Part shown: positions 1 to 8,796 of the stretch, one piece after another | Numbering within the stretch: position 1 is the first letter of the stretch | Layout: every line of letters starts with the position of its first letter | Source: Cyclobacterium amurskyense | Lineage (GTDB): Bacteria; Bacteroidota; Bacteroidia; Cytophagales; Cyclobacteriaceae | Direction of reading: 5' to 3' | DNA: 64,000 bases | NCBI RefSeq assembly: GCF_001050135.1 | Contig: NZ_CP012040.1 | Coordinates: 3,245,001-3,309,000, forward strand | Made by a program: the position numbers and the translations under genes | Notes under the pieces: generated by a model | What the model was told of the DNA's origin: nothing | The model's database searches: none | The model's input: only the letters and a program-made list of their open reading frames with translations

Positions 1-545
<545 letters not shown>

Positions 546-644
546 CTTTGCTACGTTGCATTTTCCACAAGACAAGTCAATTTACTTGAGACATTTATAT
601 AATTAAAGAAATTAAGTGAAAGCTATCAGAGCTTCACGAAGATT

Positions 645-754
645 TAGGCGGCCCGGCGCAGGGGACCCACCTCTTCCCATCCCGAACAGAGAAGTTAAGC
701 CCTGCAGCGCCGATGGTACTGGGGTTACACCTGGGAGAGTAGGTCGCCGCCTTC
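645..754 (+). rRNA. 5S ribosomal RNA
   Basis: A sequence of about 110 nt shows the conserved 5S core (cccatcccgaacagagaagttaag, split here as CCCATCCCGAAC and GAAGTTAAG) and closing ends ggcggc/gccgcc that pair. It lies about 100 nt after the 23S 3' end, the usual operon position. Exact ends are estimated from the terminal helix. Confidence 0.95.
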
Positions 755-757
755 ATT

Positions 758-789
758 GACCCTTAGAGAAATCTAAGGGTCTTTTTTTT
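758..789 (+). terminator. rRNA operon intrinsic terminator
   Basis: A perfect 10-bp stem (758-767 with 772-781, arms GACCCTTAGA and TCTAAGGGTC), a GAAA loop and a run of eight T (782-789) directly follow the 5S gene. This is a textbook rho-independent terminator. Confidence 0.92.
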
Positions 790-1157
790 GCCTAATCTTT
801 TTATGGGGAAAAGTTTTATTGCCTGGTTTTTTAATAGAACGGCGCTCTACATAGTATGGAATTTCTCAGTACATACTAAAGAAGGGAGTTTCACCTACCC
901 ATCTCACTTATAATAAATGAAGCATTTATAAGGCAAAAAATATTACATTATTTTAGTTTTTCTCCCTAGCCCAAACTTATTAGAATTCTTGATCTAGGAC
1001 GATATCTATACCAGTCCTTAGGAGTTAAATAATTAAGGGCATTTTTAAAATAGAATTGACATAATTTTTTTTATAAAAAAGTCTTTGATTTTGTGAATTA
1101 TGCTTATAATTTTTATGAAATTCTGTTAAAACTTCGTTTCCAAATGATTATACATGA
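790..1157. other. Intergenic region, nothing recognised
   Basis: 368 bases of AT-rich sequence separate the rRNA terminator from the stop codon of a minus-strand gene. I see no credible open frame, tRNA or strong hairpin in it. Confidence 0.6.
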
Positions 1158-2120
1158 TTAAACCCCAGCTTTATTAATCACCTCTATTGTTTTCCTTAAG
1201 CCTGTATTGGCGACTTCTTGTAGGTCCTGTTTCCAATATTCCGGATTGTATAATTCCAGCGATATGCATCCTTTATAACCTGTTGAATTTAAGGTTTTCA
1301 ATATTTCAGGTAAAGGCAAGATTCCATCACCAGGGTAAACCCTATGTTTGTCCCCCAAAGCTGTTATTTCAGGACTAGCTGGCGCATCTGCAAATTGGAA
1401 AATTGCAATAAGATCTCCGTTTAAAAAATTGAGCCCTTCGAAACCACCTTCGCTGATGTGCATGTGAAACGTATCGGGTATAACCATTGCTTTAGGATGA
1501 TTAGCATCTAAAGCCACGCCAACTGCTTGGCCCAAAGTTTTGAGCGGGAAAAATTTCACAAAAACCAAAGCCGGGTTGATACCATACTCATTTATTCCAA
1601 TCTCTATTAATTCACGGTATCTTTTGGAAACATATTTTTGATCGTAATTTTCTCCTACAGTATTGGGGATTGTTTGGATGTGTTGGGATTGGATATCAGC
1701 AGCCATACGCATTCTGTTTCGGGTATCTTTTAGGGATTCCTTAAATGTTTCGAGCGTTGGAGGTAAGGCATTCCATAATCCGATAACACTTGGTACAAAC
1801 AAGCCAAGGTCTTTAATTTCTTTTCCCAAGTCCTTTAAGTTGCCTCCTTCTTTTTCAAATTCAGCCAGTTCCCTATCCCAAGGTTCTATAGCATCATAGC
1901 CAGCCTGAGCAGCAATTTGAACTTTTTCCCTTAAAGAAGCAGGCCTAATTGTAGCGGTATCCAGACAAATTGGCCAAGGACTTTGGCCTTGTTGGTATCT
2001 TTTTTCGATTTGGGAATTGTCTAAGGGGATTTTGGCAGCCAAAGATGGTGATGTTCCTGTTACAACACCAGCCAATGCGCCAAGCCCAATAAATCTTCTA
2101 CGCTTCATTTTTCTATTCAT
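1158..2120 (-). CDS. Exported sugar phosphate isomerase/epimerase-like TIM-barrel protein
   Basis: 320 residues. The N terminus has a twin-arginine signal (KRRRFIGLGA at about residues 6-15, then a hydrophobic stretch to an ALA-like site SLAAK near 30), so the protein is probably folded before export. The rest resembles the xylose-isomerase-like TIM-barrel family (AP_endonuc_2): IEPWDREL, a DTFHMHISEGG metal-site-like segment and a C-terminal GYKGCISLELYNPEYW block. Substrate unknown. In Bacteroidota such proteins often sit beside DUF1080 proteins and take part in 3-keto-sugar breakdown; a DUF1080 gene lies immediately upstream here, so a shared pathway is inferred. Confidence 0.85.
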   Translation of the reverse strand: MNRKMKRRRFIGLGALAGVVTGTSPSLAAKIPLDNSQIEKRYQQGQSPWPICLDTATIRPASLREKVQIAAQAGYDAIEPWDRELAEFEKEGGNLKDLGKEIKDLGLFVPSVIGLWNALPPTLETFKESLKDTRNRMRMAADIQSQHIQTIPNTVGENYDQKYVSKRYRELIEIGINEYGINPALVFVKFFPLKTLGQAVGVALDANHPKAMVIPDTFHMHISEGGFEGLNFLNGDLIAIFQFADAPASPEITALGDKHRVYPGDGILPLPEILKTLNSTGYKGCISLELYNPEYWKQDLQEVANTGLRKTIEVINKAGV

Positions 2121-2199
2121 TACAAGATACTGATATCAATACCAAGGTTTCCAGATGGAAAATGTGATTACTGACTATTTTAATTGTAAATACAATTAC

Positions 2200-2255
2200 A
2201 AGCTTTAAAAGCCAAAAGATGGGGGCTTTTGAAGCTTACTTATCTTTTGGCTTTT
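2200..2255. terminator. Overlapping alternative hairpins after the DUF1080 gene
   Basis: Two hairpins compete for the same bases. Hairpin A pairs 2200-2213 with 2224-2237 (one G-U pair). Hairpin B pairs 2207-2220 with 2242-2255 perfectly over 14 bp. B is followed by seven T on the plus strand and by TTTTAAAG on the minus strand. It begins ten bases past the stop of the minus-strand DUF1080 gene and probably ends that transcript. Confidence 0.6.
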
Positions 2256-2264
2256 TTTAACCGG

Positions 2265-3206
2265 CTATTTAGCAGGTGTTATTTCAAATTTTCTGAATTC
2301 AACGGCACCATGATCACCTTGAATCATTATCGGCCCTGCTTCGCCTTCATTGCTATCAATGGCCCCACCAGTGATACCTGGTATGATTTGGTCTGTAATG
2401 ATGGCTTTTCCATTGGCAATTATAGTAACTCTCCTGCCTATCAATGTGATTTCATAAGTTTGCCATTCTCCGGCTGATTTTGCTACCATTTCATTGGGGG
2501 TTAAGAATCCATATACGCCACCGAAATAAATAGAGGAAGGTGGTGTGCCTGGATTGTCTTCAATCTGAACTTCATATCGTCCTCGAAGGTATATCCCACT
2601 GTTGCTACCTTTTGGGTAACGGAATTCTGCGCTTAATTTAAAGTCTTCAAATTTCTGGTCTGAGATAAGATTGGATCCCGCAGAATTAGAGGTTAATATG
2701 CCATCAATGACTTCCCATTGGTTTTTAGCCCCATCTACATGCCAACCATCCAGGTTCTTTCCGTTAAATAATTCTATTGTTTTTCCCCATTTGGGTGCTT
2801 TCTCTCTTACCAATAGTGGCGCTTTTACACCAGTAAAAGAATGCTTTTCACCAGTACTTTGAGTAATTGTACCGGAAAGTTTACCGCCTTTTAACTGCCC
2901 ATTAAAAATCATGTCCTGATCAGTATTATCCCATTGTGGGGGAATCGCAAACCTTACCTTTCCATTATCATAGTTTACTTTTGCTATAGGTCTGGCACTG
3001 CCATTGTGAGCTACATAATACCCAACCAATGTCTTCATTCCAGAAAGTTTTACTTCTAACCATGAAGGTGCCTGTTTGCCATCCATATCCACAGTTAGGT
3101 CCCAACGCCCCGTCAACTGCTTTTCATCCTGTGCGCAAGCAATGTTTCCTGTGCTTAGAAAACTGAAAATCAGTAAAGAATACAATAGTAATTTAGATTT
3201 TATCAT
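2265..3206 (-). CDS. Secreted DUF1080 / 3-keto-disaccharide hydrolase domain protein
   Basis: 313 residues with a Sec signal peptide (hydrophobic residues 5-24, cleavage probably after CAQ or earlier). The C-terminal half, from about 140 (IELFNGKNLDGWHVDG) to the end, is a DUF1080 domain, a concanavalin-like beta-sandwich; members include 3-keto-glucoside hydrolases. Diagnostic pieces are DGWH, NQWEVIDGILTS, SNSGIYLRGRYEVQI and the final GAVEFRKFEI. Residues 30-130 form an extra beta-rich domain (LTGRWDLTVD). It acts in the periplasm or at the surface. The exported TIM-barrel gene follows on the same strand but behind a hairpin, so co-transcription is uncertain. Confidence 0.88.
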   Translation of the reverse strand: MIKSKLLLYSLLIFSFLSTGNIACAQDEKQLTGRWDLTVDMDGKQAPSWLEVKLSGMKTLVGYYVAHNGSARPIAKVNYDNGKVRFAIPPQWDNTDQDMIFNGQLKGGKLSGTITQSTGEKHSFTGVKAPLLVREKAPKWGKTIELFNGKNLDGWHVDGAKNQWEVIDGILTSNSAGSNLISDQKFEDFKLSAEFRYPKGSNSGIYLRGRYEVQIEDNPGTPPSSIYFGGVYGFLTPNEMVAKSAGEWQTYEITLIGRRVTIIANGKAIITDQIIPGITGGAIDSNEGEAGPIMIQGDHGAVEFRKFEITPAK

Positions 3207-3376
3207 GTTATTTAATTTGAAGTTTATTCCGCTTAAAATTACTTGATTTTTGTCTCCTTTTAAAACTGTTCACCAATTTATTCCTTAATTCCAGATTTCT
3301 ACGTTTTCAAATATGGTTCTGTTTTTTTTGAATCAGGGATTATACTTACTTTAGTATTATATTAATTCTCTTAATT

Positions 3377-4273
3377 ATGAAATACATATTTCCCTTTATT
3401 CTTTTGATCGTTTTGTTTTGTCAGTCAACAGTAATGGCGCAGAAAATTTCTGCTCAAAAAATTGGTGACAGGATAGATGTGATTATTGACGGTAAATTTT
3501 TTACCAGTTATCATTTTGCTGAAAATGAGAAATATCCTTTTTTCTTCCCTGTTAATGGACCTTCTGGCGCCTTGGTAACCAGTATGCGGAATGGGGTATA
3601 CCCACATCATAGCTCTTTGTTTTTTGGTTGCGATAGAGTCAATGGTGGCAATTATTGGCAAGAAGGCCTAGATAGGGGACAAATTGTGTCTTTAAGGGCT
3701 GAAATTGAGCAGAATAATGACAGTGAATTGACAATTCTTAATGAGTGCATTTGGACCAGACCTGGAGCTAATGCCCCAATAAAGGATTTTCGAGTGATCA
3801 CAATTTCTACTACAGCTGATGGTGCTTATCAAATTGATTTTGATGTAAAGATGGAAATGCTGGAGGATGTTACTATTGAAAAAACCAATCACTCTTTGTT
3901 CAGCGCAAGAATGGACCAAGACCTTAATGTGCTCAATGGAGGAACCATGATTAACGCAGAGGGAGACCGTGGAGAGAAAGAAACCTTTGGTAAACCTTCT
4001 TCCTGGATAGATTTTTATGGCAATCGAGGGGAAGGGCAAGAAGGCCTGGCTGTTATGCAACATCCTTCAAATGACTGGTACCCTTCTCCTTGGTTTACCA
4101 GGGATTATGGGTTTATCTCTCCTACGCCAATGTACTGGCCTGAAAATGAAAAAGAAGGTACAAAATTAAAAAAAGGAGATTCAGTAAAGCTCAAATACAG
4201 GGTGATCGTACATCAGGGAGATCATTTGGAAGCCGATATTGCAGGGAAATTTAATGTTTACAGCAAAGATTGA
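3377..4273 (+). CDS. Secreted DUF6807 (PmoA-like) family protein
   Basis: 298 residues with a Sec signal peptide (residues 1-21, ending VMAQ). The body matches the DUF6807 family, often called PmoA in databases although it has nothing to do with methane oxygenase: early YPFFFPVNGPSGALVTSMRNG, then HHSSLFFGCDRVNGGNYWQEG, and late WYPSPWFTRDYGFISPTP. Function is not known; members cluster with carbohydrate catabolic genes, as here. A box TACTTTAG (3347-3354), one base off the TAnnTTTG consensus, lies 23 bases before the ATG and may be its promoter. It converges on the next minus-strand gene with only six bases between the stops. Confidence 0.85.
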   Translation: MKYIFPFILLIVLFCQSTVMAQKISAQKIGDRIDVIIDGKFFTSYHFAENEKYPFFFPVNGPSGALVTSMRNGVYPHHSSLFFGCDRVNGGNYWQEGLDRGQIVSLRAEIEQNNDSELTILNECIWTRPGANAPIKDFRVITISTTADGAYQIDFDVKMEMLEDVTIEKTNHSLFSARMDQDLNVLNGGTMINAEGDRGEKETFGKPSSWIDFYGNRGEGQEGLAVMQHPSNDWYPSPWFTRDYGFISPTPMYWPENEKEGTKLKKGDSVKLKYRVIVHQGDHLEADIAGKFNVYSKD

Positions 4274-4279
4274 TTCCGG

Positions 4280-4852
4280 TTATATGAAGTATAAAATTTC
4301 AATACCACATAAACATCCAAGCACAAACCCCAAAAACAATTCAATTGCTAAGTGTCTCCCAAGGTACCACCTAGACCAGGCAATTAAAGGAGTGACAGCC
4401 CAAATGACCATGGAGAATTCTCTATTGATTTCCCATAGTCCAAATCCTGTATAAACAGCGATGGCGACGTGTAAGGAAATTTTGGTTTTATAATTAATAA
4501 AGAAGGCAAGTAGAAGCAATTGAATCAATACTAGGCTTCCTATAATCACATTGAACGGCTGATTGCTAAACCATAAGGCGGTTAAAACGATTACCGCTAA
4601 TAATAGGATAAAGCGGTACATTGAGGAACGTTGCGTCCTGATAGATACATCAAAGTTTGAATACAAGCCTTTACGGCTATGGTATAAGTTCCAGGCTATA
4701 AGAGGCAATATGCCTAATGAAAGAATTATGATTAGGGTCCAGAACCCCTTTAAGGGGGTATGGATACTGAAAAGAAAGTAGACCAAAAAAGTCAGTAACA
4801 AACTAATAGGATGGCCTATTCTGGAAATTAATCGCGCGATTTTTTGTGTCAA
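4280..4852 (-). CDS. Integral membrane protein, degenerate PAP2-like
   Basis: 190 residues with five or six hydrophobic segments. The order of features resembles the PAP2 acid phosphatase superfamily: a basic TQRSSMYR loop in place of KxxxxxxRP, KISLHVA where PSGH is expected, and WSRWYLGRHLAIE matching SRxxxxxH. The SGH motif is reduced to SLH and the final Asp is Glu-like, so phosphatase activity is doubtful. Small proteins of this type are annotated as PAP2 family in related bacteria. A minus-strand TAAGTTTG box lies at 4881-4888, about 28 bases before the start. Confidence 0.75.
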   Translation of the reverse strand: MTQKIARLISRIGHPISLLLTFLVYFLFSIHTPLKGFWTLIIILSLGILPLIAWNLYHSRKGLYSNFDVSIRTQRSSMYRFILLLAVIVLTALWFSNQPFNVIIGSLVLIQLLLLAFFINYKTKISLHVAIAVYTGFGLWEINREFSMVIWAVTPLIAWSRWYLGRHLAIELFLGFVLGCLCGIEILYFI

Positions 4853-4880
4853 AGCTTAAAGTGGATCAATTAATATTTAG

Positions 4881-4888
4881 CAAACTTA
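4881..4888 (-). promoter_or_regulatory. Putative -7 promoter box (TAAGTTTG) of the PAP2-like gene
   Basis: Exact match to the Bacteroidota -7 consensus TAnnTTTG on the minus strand, about 28 bases upstream of the start codon. No TTTG -33 box is visible at the expected distance. Confidence 0.5.
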
Positions 4889-5169
4889 ATTCTAATTTAA
4901 GTGATTTGATTGATATGGCTTATAATTATGTGTTTTCGATAAAAAAATAAGTTTTCCCTGATTGCTCTATACTTTTTAGATTCTTTTATAAAATTTTAGT
5001 GTTAATAGTCTTCTGAATCAAGAAAATACAACCACTTAAGCAATGGTTTAACAAGCTATTGGAACAGGTATTGGATATTTCGTAGCGAAATCTTCCACCC
5101 TACCACGAAAAGCTTTAAATTAGCGGCTGCTTAAAACGAAAATGATTAACGCGGCCAGGGCCGATACGA
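4889..5169. other. Leader region of the his genes
   Basis: AT-rich sequence between the PAP2-like promoter and hisH. It contains a near-consensus TACTTTTT box (4970-4977), a hairpin with arms ATTTCG/CGAAAT (5077-5091), and a GC-rich small hairpin (CGGC 5152-5155 with GCCG 5160-5163) six bases before the hisH ATG. No leader peptide with a run of His codons was found. Confidence 0.4.
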
Positions 5170-5754
5170 ATGGATGTAGCAGTAATTAAATACAATGCAG
5201 GAAATGTACAGTCTGTATTGTATGCCATGGAAAGGCTAGGAGTCAATGCGACCTTAACAGATGATTGGGAAACCATAAAAAAGGCAGACAAGGTGATTTT
5301 TCCAGGCCAGGGAGAAGCAAGTACGGCAATGAGGTATTTGAAGGAAAGAAAGATTGATCAGTTGATTAAAGAATTGACTCAACCATTTTTTGGAATTTGC
5401 CTGGGCTTACAATTGCTATGTGAGCATTCTGAGGAATACGATACCCAATGTTTGGGCGTTTTCCCGATAAAGGTAAAGAAATTCCCCCCTTTGAATAAGG
5501 TGCCTCATATGGGGTGGAACAACCTTGAGAATCTGAAATCCCCACTTTTGGAGGGACTGGATGAATCTTCCTACGTTTATTATGTGCATAGCTATTATGC
5601 CGAAATAGACCCAAAATACACCATTGCAAGTTCTCATTATATCAATGATTTCTCCGCCATTCTGCATAAAGATAACTATTATGCGATGCAGGGACATCCA
5701 GAGAAAAGCAGTGTGACAGGTGAAAAAATTCTTAACAATTTTCTGAAATTATAA
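5170..5754 (+). CDS. hisH: Imidazole glycerol phosphate synthase, glutaminase subunit
   Basis: 194 residues, the usual family length. HisH hydrolyses glutamine and channels ammonia to HisF in step five of histidine synthesis. The class I glutamine amidotransferase triad is visible: Cys77 in GICLGLQ, and His176 and Glu178 in MQGHPEKS. It starts the run hisH-hisA-hisF-hisIE; its stop overlaps the hisA ATG by one base (TAATG), which suggests translational coupling. hisG, D, C and B are not in the window, so the pathway is split over at least two loci. Confidence 0.96.
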   Translation: MDVAVIKYNAGNVQSVLYAMERLGVNATLTDDWETIKKADKVIFPGQGEASTAMRYLKERKIDQLIKELTQPFFGICLGLQLLCEHSEEYDTQCLGVFPIKVKKFPPLNKVPHMGWNNLENLKSPLLEGLDESSYVYYVHSYYAEIDPKYTIASSHYINDFSAILHKDNYYAMQGHPEKSSVTGEKILNNFLKL

Positions 5755-6476
5755 TGGAAATCATTCCAGCAATAGATATTATAGGAGGTAATTGTGTTCG
5801 CCTTACTCAAGGAGATTACAGCCAAAAAAAGGAATACTCATCAGACCCTACTGAGGTAGCAAAAAGATTTGAAGGTGCAGGAATTAAAAGACTACATCTG
5901 GTGGATCTGGATGGAGCCAAAGAAAAGAAAATCATCAATACCAAAGTTTTGGAAAGGATTTGTCAAGGTACAGACCTGCATGTAGATTTTGGAGGAGGCG
6001 TGCAATCCGATGCCGACATAGCAATGGCTTTCAAGCTAGGTGCAAAACAGGTGACAGGAGGAAGCATAGCAGTGAAAAACCCTGACTTGTTTACAGGCTG
6101 GCTAAAATCTTTCGGTGGAGAGAAATTAATATTAGGTGCAGATGCCAAAGACAGGAAAATTGCTATTTCGGGCTGGGAGGAGACGACCGAAATGGACCTG
6201 ATAGATTTCATCAAAGATTACCATTCCAAAGGTGTGCAGTACGTTATTTGTACGGATGTGGCCAAAGACGGATTGTTGCAGGGGCCATCCTTGGAGCTCT
6301 ATAAGGAAATAATGAAAGAAATCCCCGGAGTTAAGTTAATAGCGAGTGGTGGGGTAGCTTCGGTAAAGGATTTGGAAGAACTAGAAGCAGCAGGGGTTTA
6401 TGGAACCATTGTGGGGAAAGCCTTTTATGAAGGAAGAATAAGCCTAGAGGAGTTAAGTAGCTTTACACGAAATTAA
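5754..6476 (+). CDS. hisA: ProFAR isomerase (HisA)
   Basis: 240 residues. HisA is the (beta-alpha)8 barrel that isomerises ProFAR to PRFAR. Visible signatures are PAIDIIGGNCVRLTQG at the N terminus with the catalytic Asp8, HVDFGGGVQSD, and CTDVAKDGLLQGP with the second catalytic Asp, followed by the phosphate-binding IASGGVAS. It starts on the last base of the hisH stop and is followed by hisF after one base. Confidence 0.96.
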   Translation: MEIIPAIDIIGGNCVRLTQGDYSQKKEYSSDPTEVAKRFEGAGIKRLHLVDLDGAKEKKIINTKVLERICQGTDLHVDFGGGVQSDADIAMAFKLGAKQVTGGSIAVKNPDLFTGWLKSFGGEKLILGADAKDRKIAISGWEETTEMDLIDFIKDYHSKGVQYVICTDVAKDGLLQGPSLELYKEIMKEIPGVKLIASGGVASVKDLEELEAAGVYGTIVGKAFYEGRISLEELSSFTRN

Positions 6477-6477
6477 T

Positions 6478-7239
6478 ATGTTGACGAAAAGAATAATACC
6501 TTGCCTGGACATCAAAGATGGGAGAACGGTAAAAGGAGTGAATTTTGTGGAGTTGAGGGATGCCGGTGACCCGGTTGAGTTGGCTAAAATTTATGCTGAC
6601 GAAGGAGCTGATGAATTGGTGTTTTTGGATATCACTGCCACAGTGGAAAAGAGAAAGACTTTGGTGGAATTGGTAACCAAAGTTGCCATGAAGGTGAATA
6701 TTCCGTTTACTGTAGGTGGTGGAATATCCGACATTGACGATGTAAAAGCCTTGCTTAATGCTGGAGCAGATAAAATTAGTATAAATTCGGCTGCAGTAAG
6801 AAATCCTTCTGCTATCAATCAACTAGCCAGAGAATTTGGAAGTCAATGCATAGTGGTTGCTATCGATACCAAGAATATTGATGGAGTAGATTTTGTCCAC
6901 ACCCATGGCGGAAGAAGGCCTACTTTGCTAAAAACTCAGGAATGGGCAGCTGAAGTTGCCGAAAGAGGGGCGGGTGAAATCTTGCTTACCTCCATGGATC
7001 ATGATGGAGTAAAAAATGGTTTTGCAAATGACATTACCTCAGAATTGTCCTCTCTACTTCCTATTCCTGTAATAGCTTCAGGAGGAGCAGGCACAATGCA
7101 GCATTTTCAGGAAGTGTTTACTGCGGGAAAAGCCGACGCTGCTTTAGCTGCCAGTATCTTTCATTTCAAAGAAATACCTATTCCTGTATTAAAGGATTAT
7201 CTCGACAAGCAGGGAGTCAACATAAGAAAGATGTCATAA
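6478..7239 (+). CDS. hisF: Imidazole glycerol phosphate synthase, cyclase subunit
   Basis: 253 residues, typical for HisF. The barrel forms IGP and AICAR from PRFAR with ammonia supplied by HisH. Seen are RIIPCLDIKDGRTVKG (catalytic Asp11), FLDITATVEKR, PFTVGGGI, VVAIDTKN (second catalytic Asp), LLTSMDHDGVKNGF and the phosphate-binding IASGGAGT. One base separates it from hisA, and 49 bases with no obvious terminator separate it from hisIE. Confidence 0.96.
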   Translation: MLTKRIIPCLDIKDGRTVKGVNFVELRDAGDPVELAKIYADEGADELVFLDITATVEKRKTLVELVTKVAMKVNIPFTVGGGISDIDDVKALLNAGADKISINSAAVRNPSAINQLAREFGSQCIVVAIDTKNIDGVDFVHTHGGRRPTLLKTQEWAAEVAERGAGEILLTSMDHDGVKNGFANDITSELSSLLPIPVIASGGAGTMQHFQEVFTAGKADAALAASIFHFKEIPIPVLKDYLDKQGVNIRKMS

Positions 7240-7288
7240 ATCTTCAATAGTTTGAGGATTACAATAAATATTTGAGCAATAATTTAGC

Positions 7289-7894
7289 ATGGAAAATATA
7301 AATATAGATTTCGAAAAAGTAGATGGGCTGGTACCTGCGGTTATACAGGATGAGTTTACTAAAGAGGTGTTGATGTTGGGCTATATGAACCAGGAGGCCA
7401 TCGATGTGACGATTAAGAGTGGAAAGGTTACCTTTTTTAGTAGAACAAAGGGTCGTTTATGGACAAAAGGGGAAACTTCAGGTAATTTTTTAATGCTTAA
7501 GAATATTGAAGTTGACTGTGATCAGGATACGCTTTTGGTAACAGTAAACCCAATAGGCCCAGTTTGTCACACAGGCAATGATACTTGCTTCGCTCACAGT
7601 AATAAAGGGAAAACTCATTTTATTGATCAGTTGAGAAAGGTGATCAAAGAAAGGAAAGAAAACCCTTCAGATAAATCCTATACTACTTCACTGTTCAATG
7701 CGGGGATCAATAAAGTTGCCCAAAAGGTAGGAGAGGAAGCTGTGGAAATCGTAATCGAAGCCAAAGATGACAACAAAGAATTGTTCATGGGCGAGGCCGC
7801 GGATTTACTGTATCATTATTTGGTATTGCTGGAAGCAAAATCATATGAATTGGACGAAGTAATGGAAGTTTTGGTCAAACGCCATCAAAAGTAA
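7289..7894 (+). CDS. hisIE: Bifunctional PR-AMP cyclohydrolase / PR-ATP pyrophosphohydrolase
   Basis: 201 residues, the length of fused HisI-HisE proteins. Residues 1-105 are the cyclohydrolase (LGYMNQEAIDVT, FFSRTKGRLWTKGETSGN, and the metal ligands in VDCDQDTLLV and VCHTGNDTCF). Residues about 110-200 are the pyrophosphohydrolase (KVGEEAVEIVIEA, EAADLLYHYLVLL). It performs steps two and three of histidine synthesis. The last gene of the his run, with a small GGCT-like gene 12 bases downstream. Confidence 0.95.
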   Translation: MENINIDFEKVDGLVPAVIQDEFTKEVLMLGYMNQEAIDVTIKSGKVTFFSRTKGRLWTKGETSGNFLMLKNIEVDCDQDTLLVTVNPIGPVCHTGNDTCFAHSNKGKTHFIDQLRKVIKERKENPSDKSYTTSLFNAGINKVAQKVGEEAVEIVIEAKDDNKELFMGEAADLLYHYLVLLEAKSYELDEVMEVLVKRHQK

Positions 7895-7906
7895 ATTTTA
7901 CTGAGA

Positions 7907-8314
7907 TTGTCCTATTTATTTGTCTATGGCACCTTAAGGAAAGGGTTCAATCATCCTATGGCGGAACTACTGTCGCGGTCCGGTGAGTATTTCACAAGCG
8001 GGAAGTGCAATGGTTTGCTGTTTGATATGGGGCCTTATCCTGTTCTCACCCTAAATACGGCCGAAGGTCAATATGTGATCGGGGATGTGTTTTTGCTTCA
8101 TAATGAACATGAAGTATTGACCATTTTAGATGAGTACGAAGGTGTTGGTGAAAACCTAGAGACAGGCATTACGTATGAAAGGTTGAAAGTAAGCATCGAA
8201 TCTGAAGAAGGAGTGAAATTATCTGCTTGGATATACCTTCATTTAGGTTCTTTGGATCATATGACGCCTATTGAGGGAGGTGACTATTTGCAATACATTA
8301 CCGAAAGTAGGTGA
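7907..8314 (+). CDS. Gamma-glutamylcyclotransferase (AIG2/GGCT-like) family protein
   Basis: 135 residues. The start is read as TTG at 7907 because it gives the family's standard N terminus, SYLFVYGTLRKGF; no ATG is available nearby. The YGTLRKG substrate loop and the acidic motif LDEYEGVG (catalytic-type Glu) are present. Family members cleave gamma-glutamyl amines or peptides to 5-oxoproline, but many bacterial ones are uncharacterised. It lies 12 bases after hisIE and probably rides on the same transcript; no link to histidine is known. Confidence 0.85.
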   Translation: MSYLFVYGTLRKGFNHPMAELLSRSGEYFTSGKCNGLLFDMGPYPVLTLNTAEGQYVIGDVFLLHNEHEVLTILDEYEGVGENLETGITYERLKVSIESEEGVKLSAWIYLHLGSLDHMTPIEGGDYLQYITESR

Positions 8315-8342
8315 GACCAGTAATTTTGGTTGGAGACCTTGA

Positions 8343-8374
8343 TTTGAAGATTTCTTAATATTTATATACCTTTG
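8343..8374 (+). promoter_or_regulatory. Bacteroidota-type promoter (TTTG / TACCTTTG)
   Basis: A TTTG at 8343-8346 and TACCTTTG at 8367-8374 are separated by 20 bases, matching the -33/-7 consensus. Transcription should start at about 8379-8381, which coincides with the only plausible start codons (TTG 8377, TTG 8380) of the next gene. It is the only box in the window with both parts in register. Confidence 0.7.
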
Positions 8375-8376
8375 AT

Positions 8377-8796
8377 TTGTTGAAAAAATCATTTTCCATA
8401 TTGATAGCTACATTTTTTCTTTTTTCCAGCATTGGCTTGGCGAAAAGTAGCCATATCTGTATGGGCTCTGAAATGTTAAAAGGTTTTGGTTTGTCTGCCA
8501 AGCATTTAGAATGCGATATGGATACCCAAAAGCACAACCCTCTTTCAGAAAATGAACAAAAAGAAAGCAAGGATCAGTGCTGTCAAAATCAATTTGAATT
8601 GATCCAATTGGAAGTGGATCAAAACCTTAAAGTTGTTAATGTCAGTGCTCCGCAAATGATTTTTATTGCGGCTTTCACACAGGCTTTTCTGCTTGATCAG
8701 GCATTGGTTTTGATGCCTGTTTCCATAAGCTCCTTTGACCCTCCCCCAATCAATCCCCAGGATTATACTGTTCTTTACCAAACTTTCTTGATTTAA
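8377..8796 (+). CDS. HYC_CC_PP family exported protein at the head of a metal-efflux locus
   Basis: 139 residues. A Sec signal (residues 2-22, LLIATFFLFSS-type) is followed by the three hallmarks of the HYC_CC_PP family: His-x-Cys (SHICMG, about 25-30), a Cys pair (DQCCQNQ, about 67-73) and a Pro run near the end (FDPPPINP). The family is found in Bacteroidota next to metal RND pumps; a role in metal binding or sensing in the periplasm is inferred from the Cys/His/Met content. No ATG start is available; TTG 8377 or 8380 gives the signal peptide. The predicted promoter sits directly before it, so the mRNA may be almost leaderless. Confidence 0.8.
   Translation: MLKKSFSILIATFFLFSSIGLAKSSHICMGSEMLKGFGLSAKHLECDMDTQKHNPLSENEQKESKDQCCQNQFELIQLEVDQNLKVVNVSAPQMIFIAAFTQAFLLDQALVLMPVSISSFDPPPINPQDYTVLYQTFLI

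Noticed and set aside
5077..5163. Histidine attenuator before hisH
   Set aside because: There are small hairpins but no leader peptide with His codons and no terminator T-run.
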